Shown here piece by piece: positions 15,629-22,941 of a DNA stretch of 26,676 nucleotides (positions are counted from its first letter, which is position 1; each line of letters opens with the position of its first letter). The DNA is from a virus. Position numbers and translations under genes: made by a program. The notes below the pieces were generated by a model. It made no database searches, was not told where the DNA came from, and saw only the letters and a program-made list of their open reading frames with translations. The stretch covers positions 1 through 26,676 of the IMG/VR virus record IMGVR_UViG_3300000117_000195; one strand, given 5' to 3'.

Positions 15629-18600
15629 TGGCAATTAGAACTTTAAATACAAATTTACGTAACTCCCTTCTTATAGAGGAGCCCTTTGCTTACGCGCACC
15701 TGGTCAAGTTTGAGAAGCCTTTAAAGACAGACGGAGGGAAAAGCGCACGAAGAGCAAAGGATTATATTTATGTAACAGATGGCTCTAGGGATATTGTCTT
15801 TAATGACGGGAGCTCCGACGTTGCAGGAAACTCTAATGGAAATCAAACTTACGTAGCCAATAAGCTTACTAAGGTAGGCGCAGTGTCGGAGACTATTCAA
15901 GCAAAAGCTTCTTCTATGACACTAAATGTGTCCTCTGCGGCATTGAAAACTACTCTTACTACTACTCTTACTACTACGGCTTCCTCTATTACAGCTACAG
16001 ACGATCTTGTGGAAGCGGGGTTTAGAGAGGGAGATTTAGTAACTATTTATAACGGCACAAATGATAGCAAATCTATAAGAATAAATACTTTCTCGAATAA
16101 TAATCTTACAGCGAATATAACTGCTATTGATACAATTAGTAGCGAGTCTTCGGCAACAAGAACTCTGCAGCTTAGTAGTCCTGAAGTAGAGGGCGTAATA
16201 AGCAATAGAAGTAGTAATAGTTACGCACGCTATATAAATAGAGATGTTTTTGTATATAAAGTACATATAGATATCTCTACAGGTGCTGCTATAGGTACTC
16301 CTTATTTAATATTCAAAGGAATTATATCCCAAGGAAAAATTTCCGAAGATATAACAAAATCTTCTATAGTATCATGGACTCTTACTAGTCATTGGGCTGA
16401 TTTTTCTAGAATCCAGGGGAGACTAACATCAGATTCTTATCATAGAGCTTTGGACGGCAATAATAAGCCTGATCCTGAAGCTCTAACTCGTCCAGCTTAT
16501 GCTAAGGATCTTGGATTTGCACACAGTGAGCAGGCAGTAAATCTTATAGCAACATATCAAGTAAATGAAACTCGCTATAAAGAGAAAAAGCGCGGAGGTT
16601 TGGCAGGAGTATTTGGCGGAAAAAAATTAGTAGAGTATGAAGTAGAGGTAGACAGGGAAACAGACTTACGATTTAATTTGGACGCAAAGTACCTTCCTGT
16701 AGTGTATGGTGTAAATAAGATAGACAGCATTCCCTTCTTTGTAGATGCTCTTAACAGTGACGCCAAAAAAGTTTTCTGCGCATATGCTCTGTGTGAGGGT
16801 GAAGTTGGAGGAATATATGACGTTTATTTAGATGATACCTCTTCTATCTGTGTTGATGAAAATGACAGAGATACTCGCAGTCAGCAAACTTCTGAGGGAA
16901 CAGTTGATGTACTTTGTGTTGGTCGAATGGATAAGGGAGATACCTTAACTGGCCAAAATGTTCTTACAGGAAGCACCTTTTCTGCTTCCGGACACTCTGA
17001 GTCTAATGGATACATAGATTGGGCTGAAGTAGATCAGGCAGAAAAAGAAACTTATCAAGTACAATATGATTATCAAGCTCCAACAGATTCTGCTTTCACT
17101 TTTGGAGCAAGTAATAGTGCAGCAGGAATAACTCATGAAAAAGGTACTAGTTTTACTAGCCCTATAAACGCGAAGCTGTTATTTCATTCTGGAAAAGAGG
17201 AGCAAAAAGCTGACCAACTACTTTTAAGAAATGCTGGTAACTTTAAAATAGGTACTGATTATTATAATGGTAGTGCAGATTATTGGGGAGGAAACCATAG
17301 GGTTCTAGATACTGCATATGCAGTTGTTGAATACACTATAGGAGAGGGGGATACCACTATTCCTTCCCTGGACTTTGTAGTCAGGGGAAAGGGATTAAAG
17401 TGCTTTAATTATGACTTTTCTTATGAACAACATCCTAGCTATACAGGTACTGATGCTGCCCTTTCTAATTTTGATTTAGGCGAAGAAGTAACTATAAAAA
17501 AGACTTCTGATAACTCTACTTTGGGCACAGTAAAAATTGCTGATATATATCAAATAACTGAAATGTCTGGGGCGGCTAAAAATCTAGTTAGATTTATGGA
17601 GAAACCTCCTATAGGTTCCACCACATCTTTTTATATGACTAGTGGCAGTGGCAGTAATACTTATCATATGCAAACTTATGATAACTTAGAAAATACTGGA
17701 GCAGTACAAACTACTCTATCCAAACAAATTACATCTGCTTCAGCGAACAGCAATGGAGTCTCTACAGATATAACTTTTGGTACTTTAAACTCCACTTTTA
17801 TAGACGCCTTTAGTCTTGGTAGTGCTATTGCTATTTCTGGTAGTGACGCTGGAACTTTCACCAAAGATAAACTTAATCATTATTCTTTTGCATATTCCGG
17901 TAGTGGTAATACTATAACAAACGTAGGCAATACGGGAACAAATGCATCTAACTTAGTAAATTCTTATGTAATATTAAAAAACTGCGTCAGACTCGCTTCT
18001 ACAGCCAGCTCTTCTGATGATGCGTATAATGGATTATTTATTGAAATCACTAAAACTTTGAATGATGGTAGTATTTTAAAACAAAAAAGAAAAATAGTTG
18101 ACTATGATGGCAGCTCTCGTATAGCAAAAGTTTCTAGTGTGTTTGAGGAAGAGCAGTTACCTACTTCAGGAGATACTTACAAGATTCTGAGCACAGATGA
18201 TGATATTCGTGTATCTACAAATCCGGCAATCCAATTATTAGACTATTTAACTAGTAAAAGGTACGGTCGGGATTTAGACATAGAAGAGGATATCGATCTT
18301 GAGTCTTTTCTAGCTTCGGCACGCGCATGTGATACCAGATCTGATGTCACTATATTAACTACTGTATCTACTGTACAAGTGGGTGCGGTTTACCAGTATG
18401 CAGCAGCTTCTGGAAAAGTCTTATTTCAAGGTGAGGTAAAAAGTATAACCAATGAGACTATAGGGGGCACTTCGTACAAATCTATAGTTTTAACTAATGT
18501 TTTGGGCAAACTTGCTCATCGTTGGGAGAACTGGAAGTATTTCTATACTGACGAACTCTACTACTATGAGGGAGCTTTACATAAGGCTTCTTCTAATGGG

Positions 18601-21384
18601 GTAATTGGTACTCCTTCTACTACTCCTAGTGTTAGTACCTTTAACATTACAAAAGTTAGTGGGTCCGGTGCTACTAATATTGTAGTAGACAGAGATCCTA
18701 CTCGAAAAACTTTCGACGGGAACCCTGTAATTAAAAAGCATTCTGGAGGAGGTTCTTTCTCTTCTGGGTATAATTTATATGATTCTGATGATGTTAAATA
18801 TTGGAGGTATTTAGGCTGGGAGTCTCAAAACCAAAGACATGTGACGCGACACCAAACAAATGCTGTTATAAATACTAATAAACCTATCTTTGATAATATT
18901 AATGGAATGCTCGGACATTTTAATGGTATGCTAAGGTACTCTAATGGTAAGTACTCCTTAGGGGTTAAAGGAACGTTTACTACCCCGTCTACTATAACCG
19001 TAAATTCTACTGATTATATAGCAGAAGATATTGACGAAGGAGATATAATTGGTAGCATATCCGTTGAAGATGCTGGACAGAAGGGAACGTATAATCAAAT
19101 TGACGTCGCTATAAATGACCCCCAAAACAGGTTTGAGTCAAGGTCAGTAGCTTTGTTTAATTCTACTTATCTCAAAGAAGATAGGATGGTCCCTAAAAAG
19201 GGGTCAATTCGCACCCCCTATATTACTAATTACTATAATGCAAGAATTAACGCAAAACAATACTTAGAAGAATCACGATCCAGTCTTAAGATAGGATTTA
19301 CTATTGGTCCAAAAGGCATTTTATTTGTTGCTGGCAATGTTATTAGAGTAACATATCCGCGCTTTGGTTGGACTAATAAGTTATTTAGGGTATCTAACTT
19401 AGCTTTTAATGAAAACTGTACAACTCAAGTAACCGCTTTTGAGCATAGTGATGATGCTTACTTAATTACTGCCCCCGTAGCAAAAGGAGTAATTCAACAG
19501 GTAGAACCGGGCATAGGTAATATACCCGTACCTGGTGCACCCTCAAGCCTAAATGCTACTCAAAACGATAGGGGAGGAATTGAGTTAACATGGACAAATT
19601 CTAGTTCCTTTAATGCCGCAACCTATAGTGTACAGATATGGAGGGGAACTGCAAATAATCTTGCTCATTCTACCACAAAACTTGTGGGAACTTCTAAGAG
19701 CGATATATACACCGATATAATTACAGGGGAAGGAGCTCAGACATTATATTATTGGATACGTTATAGTGTTCTGGTTCCTAATCAGCGAATAAATACTCGC
19801 GCACCCAGGGAAGTTTTCTCTGCTTATCACCCTGTTAGCCCCACAGGCGGTGTAGTAGGTATTTCTGATGGCGCTAGAGATGCAATTTCAGTAAATCTTA
19901 CTAACGATAATGTTAGTGTTTTAGCTGATGCATCCGGAACGCCCACTAGCTTTAATAATACAAGTATAAGCATAACCGCTTTTATAGGAACTACTGCCTT
20001 AAATTACGATGATACTGTTGCTTATGCCAAGCCTTCGTTTAGGGTTTCTAATGTAAGTATATCTTCTGGTATAACTGCGGGTACGGCTAGTAGTACTTCA
20101 ACCTCGTATACCCGCCAGAATATTTCTGCTATGTCTGCGGATACGGGCTCCATAACATATACTATTATTGTTACAGATTCTTTAGGCGGCACCACTACAT
20201 TTGAGAAGATACAAACCTTTACTAAAAGTAGAAGAGGAGTTGACGGGCAACCCGGACAAGACGGACAGGCAGGACAAGCTGGAGCTACAGGTCCCAGGAC
20301 AGCTAGTGCTGTACTATATTATCAAAGCAGTTCTTCTTCTGCCCCTACTGCCCCCACTGCTAGCGGCTATAGCTTTTCTACAGGGCTTTTTGCTTCGCAT
20401 ACTTCTGGATGGGCTGAACAAGCGCCTACATTTGCTGCTGGTAATGCGAATAAATACTGGTATGTGCGGGTAACTATTGAAGAAAGTAGCTATGCGGGAA
20501 CGCAAAGTATCTCTATTGGCAACGTTATCCAGGGAATAGGGTTTACTGGACTAGTTACCTTTACAAGCTCCCAAGAAGTGGGGGATGGAAATAATTCTCT
20601 AAGCTTCGGAGAACAAGGCACTACAACTATTGATGGTGGACAGATTACAACTGGTACAATTGATGCACAAAGACTAAACGTGGGTCAGATAAATGTAACA
20701 CAAACTTTAAACTATCAAGCTAATCCTACTCAGGTTAGTCAGCTACAGAATAATTCCGGATATCAGACTAATGCATTTACTCAACCAGCACAAATAAATG
20801 TTACTCAAACAAACAACTACTCTGCACCACCAACAAACACAAATCAGTTAACAAATGGGGCGGGGTTTCAAACTAACGCATTTACTAATCCAGGCCAAAT
20901 AAATGTTGCTCAAACTCAGAATTATCAAGCCAACCCCACGCAGATTACTCAGCTCCAGAATAATGCCAACTACCAGTCCGGCTTAAGCAATTTAAGTCAA
21001 TTTACTAATGGTCCCGGCTTTCAATCTGGTTTGAGCAATTTAAGTCAATTTCAAAATGGTCCTGGATATCAAACTAATGCACAGACTAACGCCTTTACTC
21101 AACCAGGGCAGATAAATGTTACTCAAACAACTAACTATGTTGCGCCTCCCACTCAAACAGGACAATTAAATAATAACTCTGGCTTTCAGACTGCTGCTAT
21201 TGAATTTAGTGCCACCGCTATTAGTGGAGGTAAGATTGGCTTATCCACAGCAGGCTTAATTATAGGAAATGGACAAACTTCAATTTCCTCCTCAAATACA
21301 ATTATTTTAGATACTACTTCAGGAAATAACACGATTAAGATATTTGATGGGGGAACTTTAAGAGTAAAAATTGGAAAGTTATAA
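15628..21384 (+). CDS. central tail protein / tail tip hub with fibre-like C-terminus (gpJ-like)
   Basis: A 1918-residue protein, likely the trimeric tail tip that contacts the host. The N-terminal half is beta-rich. Residues near 866-882 (NPAIQLLDYLTSKRYG) carry the signature typical of gpJ-like proteins, and residues about 1090-1290 form a hub-like domain (GSISVEDAGQKGTYNQIDVA, FGWTNKLFRVSNLAF). A fibronectin III-like domain follows at about 1303-1400 (PGAPSSLNAT, IELTWTNSS, LYYWIRYSVL). Seven Gly-X-Y triplets lie at 1537-1557, then a beta domain with NKYWYVRVTIEE. The C-terminus has four copies of a 35-residue repeat (1687-1855) and a final 60-residue cap. It starts by UAAUG overlap and ends two bases from the convergent oxygenase stop. 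Receptor binding by the repeat region is inferred. Confidence 0.87.
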   Translation: MAIRTLNTNLRNSLLIEEPFAYAHLVKFEKPLKTDGGKSARRAKDYIYVTDGSRDIVFNDGSSDVAGNSNGNQTYVANKLTKVGAVSETIQAKASSMTLNVSSAALKTTLTTTLTTTASSITATDDLVEAGFREGDLVTIYNGTNDSKSIRINTFSNNNLTANITAIDTISSESSATRTLQLSSPEVEGVISNRSSNSYARYINRDVFVYKVHIDISTGAAIGTPYLIFKGIISQGKISEDITKSSIVSWTLTSHWADFSRIQGRLTSDSYHRALDGNNKPDPEALTRPAYAKDLGFAHSEQAVNLIATYQVNETRYKEKKRGGLAGVFGGKKLVEYEVEVDRETDLRFNLDAKYLPVVYGVNKIDSIPFFVDALNSDAKKVFCAYALCEGEVGGIYDVYLDDTSSICVDENDRDTRSQQTSEGTVDVLCVGRMDKGDTLTGQNVLTGSTFSASGHSESNGYIDWAEVDQAEKETYQVQYDYQAPTDSAFTFGASNSAAGITHEKGTSFTSPINAKLLFHSGKEEQKADQLLLRNAGNFKIGTDYYNGSADYWGGNHRVLDTAYAVVEYTIGEGDTTIPSLDFVVRGKGLKCFNYDFSYEQHPSYTGTDAALSNFDLGEEVTIKKTSDNSTLGTVKIADIYQITEMSGAAKNLVRFMEKPPIGSTTSFYMTSGSGSNTYHMQTYDNLENTGAVQTTLSKQITSASANSNGVSTDITFGTLNSTFIDAFSLGSAIAISGSDAGTFTKDKLNHYSFAYSGSGNTITNVGNTGTNASNLVNSYVILKNCVRLASTASSSDDAYNGLFIEITKTLNDGSILKQKRKIVDYDGSSRIAKVSSVFEEEQLPTSGDTYKILSTDDDIRVSTNPAIQLLDYLTSKRYGRDLDIEEDIDLESFLASARACDTRSDVTILTTVSTVQVGAVYQYAAASGKVLFQGEVKSITNETIGGTSYKSIVLTNVLGKLAHRWENWKYFYTDELYYYEGALHKASSNGVIGTPSTTPSVSTFNITKVSGSGATNIVVDRDPTRKTFDGNPVIKKHSGGGSFSSGYNLYDSDDVKYWRYLGWESQNQRHVTRHQTNAVINTNKPIFDNINGMLGHFNGMLRYSNGKYSLGVKGTFTTPSTITVNSTDYIAEDIDEGDIIGSISVEDAGQKGTYNQIDVAINDPQNRFESRSVALFNSTYLKEDRMVPKKGSIRTPYITNYYNARINAKQYLEESRSSLKIGFTIGPKGILFVAGNVIRVTYPRFGWTNKLFRVSNLAFNENCTTQVTAFEHSDDAYLITAPVAKGVIQQVEPGIGNIPVPGAPSSLNATQNDRGGIELTWTNSSSFNAATYSVQIWRGTANNLAHSTTKLVGTSKSDIYTDIITGEGAQTLYYWIRYSVLVPNQRINTRAPREVFSAYHPVSPTGGVVGISDGARDAISVNLTNDNVSVLADASGTPTSFNNTSISITAFIGTTALNYDDTVAYAKPSFRVSNVSISSGITAGTASSTSTSYTRQNISAMSADTGSITYTIIVTDSLGGTTTFEKIQTFTKSRRGVDGQPGQDGQAGQAGATGPRTASAVLYYQSSSSSAPTAPTASGYSFSTGLFASHTSGWAEQAPTFAAGNANKYWYVRVTIEESSYAGTQSISIGNVIQGIGFTGLVTFTSSQEVGDGNNSLSFGEQGTTTIDGGQITTGTIDAQRLNVGQINVTQTLNYQANPTQVSQLQNNSGYQTNAFTQPAQINVTQTNNYSAPPTNTNQLTNGAGFQTNAFTNPGQINVAQTQNYQANPTQITQLQNNANYQSGLSNLSQFTNGPGFQSGLSNLSQFQNGPGYQTNAQTNAFTQPGQINVTQTTNYVAPPTQTGQLNNNSGFQTAAIEFSATAISGGKIGLSTAGLIIGNGQTSISSSNTIILDTTSGNNTIKIFDGGTLRVKIGKL
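20236..20298 (+). repeat. collagen-like Gly-X-Y segment in tail tip protein
   Basis: Residues 1537-1557 of the tail tip protein are seven Gly-X-Y triplets (GVD GQP GQD GQA GQA GAT GPR). Such short segments in phage fibres form or nucleate a trimeric stalk. It separates the hub and FN3 part from the distal repeats. Confidence 0.8.
20686..21192 (+). repeat. 35-residue tandem repeats in tail tip C-terminus
   Basis: Four units begin with QINVTQT or QINVAQT (residues 1687, 1722, 1757 and 1828). Each continues as NY.A.PTQ...QL.N..G[YF]QTNAFT.PG; the spacing is 35 residues (105 bases) for the first two. The third unit is about twice as long because it contains two copies of a shorter motif, SGLSNLSQF followed by NGPGFQ. 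Copies match well in protein but less in DNA, so they are old. Confidence 0.88.
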
Positions 21385-21386
21385 GG

Positions 21387-22016
21387 TCAAGAGTCTGTTT
21401 GGCTTTCTTCGAGAGTAACGAAAGTTGTTATGCTATACCGACCCATTCCGGATTTTTCTGGCTTTTGTAGTATTACTGGAGAGACTTCATGAATGCATGT
21501 TGAGGGAAATATAAGCATTGAGTTATTTTCACAGTTAAATCCTACTTCATCGTTTAGAGTAAGCTCTCCTCCTTCGAACTGTTTAGGCTCTTTGTAAAGC
21601 CAAGTTAAAGTAGTTAATACAGATCTGTCTCTGTGGGGTTTATATTCTCCGCTATTTTCGTAGTAAGAAAGAAGTGTTGAGAAGCGAGAGTTTTGTATTA
21701 AGTACTCAAACCATGAGTGTTCTGAAGCTAATGTTTGTGCTAAGCCGGAAGAGTATATTTTCATGTTGTGAGATAAAATTGCAGACATCTCAATCTGTTT
21801 ATATAAATGATTAATCCATAGGCCTTTATTATTTTTTAAAGCAATTTTATCAGGAGTCATTGCACTTCCGCTTTGCTCCGGATCTAGCCAAATATTTTTT
21901 CTACTTTGTAGATAGTCCAGCTCTAGAAAAAGCTCAGACAACTCTTCTTCTGAGTATAAATCTTTTATATACACATAGGGAGTTTTATTGGTTAGTTCTT
22001 TTATTTCGTATTCCAT
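21387..22016 (-). CDS. 2OG-Fe(II) oxygenase (prolyl hydroxylase-like)
   Basis: A 209-residue enzyme with the 2-oxoglutarate/iron dioxygenase signature: an iron triad H128-x-D130 (KPHRDRS) and H176 (CIHEVSP), an oxoglutarate-binding R193 (GRYSITT), and the family motif FEGGELTL at 147-154. These enzymes oxidise a protein, nucleic acid or small molecule using 2-oxoglutarate and oxygen; the substrate cannot be read from sequence. The ATG at 22016 is preceded by AAAGGA at 7 bases and by a consensus promoter. The longer frame starting at 22091 would begin upstream of that promoter and is rejected. It is the only minus-strand gene here and sits convergent to the tail tip gene, so it looks like an independently expressed insertion. 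Phage relatives are known, with roles mostly unproven. Confidence 0.88.
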   Translation of the reverse strand: MEYEIKELTNKTPYVYIKDLYSEEELSELFLELDYLQSRKNIWLDPEQSGSAMTPDKIALKNNKGLWINHLYKQIEMSAILSHNMKIYSSGLAQTLASEHSWFEYLIQNSRFSTLLSYYENSGEYKPHRDRSVLTTLTWLYKEPKQFEGGELTLNDEVGFNCENNSMLIFPSTCIHEVSPVILQKPEKSGMGRYSITTFVTLEESQTDS

Positions 22017-22041
22017 TATACATTCCTTTAAGTGAGCCGTT

Positions 22042-22070
22042 ATTATACTATAAATTAGTAAACTTGTCAA
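22042..22070 (-). promoter_or_regulatory. consensus promoter of the oxygenase gene
   Basis: Read on the minus strand, TTGACA (22070-22065) and TATAAT (22047-22042) are separated by 17 bases; both hexamers are perfect. Transcription should begin near 22035, about 19 bases before the oxygenase ATG, leaving just enough room for its AAAGGA site. Confidence 0.85.
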
Positions 22071-22105
22071 GATATTTTTTGGTATAACCACTTAAAAAAT
22101 AATTC

Positions 22106-22134
22106 TTGACTCCCCACGTCCCCTTTGTTATAAT
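22106..22134 (+). promoter_or_regulatory. consensus promoter of the fibre gene cluster
   Basis: TTGACT (22106-22111) and TATAAT (22129-22134) are separated by 17 bases. It is back to back with the oxygenase promoter; their -35 elements are 35 bases apart. It restarts rightward transcription after the minus-strand gene. The transcript should begin near 22141, followed by GGAGA and the ATG at 22154. Confidence 0.82.
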
Positions 22135-22153
22135 TTAATCATGGAGAATTTCA

Positions 22154-22507
22154 ATGAGCGCAGCTAACTATGACCTAGTGATTGACCAAGGATCGACTTT
22201 TGCCATCGACCTGATTATTAAGGAAGCCGGGGTAGCTAAAAACCTTGATGGCTACGCGGCTCGTGCAAAAATGAAAACTAGTAAGAGTGCTACTACTGTA
22301 GCGGCTACGTTTACTTGCACTATTCCTTCACCAGCAACCGATGGTAAGGTAAAAATGGAACTACTTCCAAATATTACTGCGGCTCTTGCCCCTGGCTTGT
22401 ATGTTTATGATTTAGAAATACACACTGCGGATAATGTTACAGTTAAGAGACTTATCGAAGGCACAGTAAATCTTACTGCTGGAATTACGGTGGGAGCAAG
22501 TGGCTGA
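22154..22507 (+). CDS. small beta-sandwich tail/baseplate protein (BppU N-domain-like)
   Basis: A 117-residue protein with the pattern of the immunoglobulin-like domain found at the N-terminus of baseplate upper proteins and in small phage tail proteins. It has an opening strand YDLVIDQGSTFAIDLIIKE, then NLDGYAARAKMKT, a strand pair ending in GKVKMELL, and PGLYVYDLEIHTADNVTVKR before a final GTVNLTAGIT. It probably serves as an adaptor in the tail tip or fibre attachment region. GGAGA lies 6 bases before its ATG, and it is the first gene after the fibre promoter. The fold is inferred from pattern only. It overlaps the next gene by 8 bases. Confidence 0.65.
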   Translation: MSAANYDLVIDQGSTFAIDLIIKEAGVAKNLDGYAARAKMKTSKSATTVAATFTCTIPSPATDGKVKMELLPNITAALAPGLYVYDLEIHTADNVTVKRLIEGTVNLTAGITVGASG

Positions 22508-22922
22508 TCAAGATATTACTCAGGTTAGTATTACTGAAGAAGTAAAGGAAATAACAGTAAGCAGCGAGGGTGCGGTTTCCGTAAATGTTGTTGGCGATGA
22601 AACAGACTTGGTAGTAAATAACTTTGCTTTACCTATTTCAGCTTCTGCATCGAACGTATCTTTCAGTCCTTATGGGCAAATTACGGCAACTACTATTGAT
22701 CAAGCAGTTAGGCAACTTGCAGATCTAGCCTCTTATTCACAGGATAATCAACCTGCTCCCTCAGGGGGCTCTTCTGTAAGTGAAGGAAATATTTGGTACG
22801 ATACCGACGATGATCAAATAAAAATATATCGCGAAACTAGTACTGGCACTTTTGAGTGGGTACCTATAATTGTAGGTGCAGCTGGAGGAGATTCAGACAC
22901 ACTAGATGCAGGAGCCTTTTAG
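22500..22922 (+). CDS. small fibre-associated structural protein
   Basis: A 140-residue protein beginning with GTG inside the end of the preceding gene. The first 60 residues are a beta stretch (KEITVSSEGAVSVNVVG). The middle holds TTIDQAVRQLADLASY, a short helix seen in phage fibre proteins, and the end has GNIWYDTDDDQIKIYRE followed by FEWVPI, a G-x-x-W-Y-D...W module common in tail fibres. It ends with TLDAGAF, closely matching the last residues of the next protein (TLDGGTY). No enzyme motif is present. A fibre or fibre-attachment role is inferred from these modules and neighbours. Confidence 0.62.
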   Translation: MADQDITQVSITEEVKEITVSSEGAVSVNVVGDETDLVVNNFALPISASASNVSFSPYGQITATTIDQAVRQLADLASYSQDNQPAPSGGSSVSEGNIWYDTDDDQIKIYRETSTGTFEWVPIIVGAAGGDSDTLDAGAF

Positions 22923-22941
22923 GCTACCCCGGAGTTCATAA

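Noticed and set aside
20686-21192. CRISPR-like array
   Set aside because: The repeats are in frame inside a coding sequence, of 105-base period, diverged in DNA but conserved in protein.
21340-21430. Bidirectional terminator between the convergent tail tip and oxygenase genes
   Set aside because: Only two bases separate the stops, and the short stems nearby (such as CTTTC...GAAAG) are weak and lack a U-tract.
22017-22091. 25-residue N-terminal extension of the oxygenase from a GTG at 22091
   Set aside because: The perfect promoter at 22042-22070 lies inside it, and the ATG at 22016 has AAAGGA at the right distance.
22141-22167. 8-codon frame ATGGAGAATTTCAATGAG... at the predicted transcript start
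   Set aside because: It would be leaderless and overlaps the ribosome binding site of the 22154 gene; nothing supports translation.
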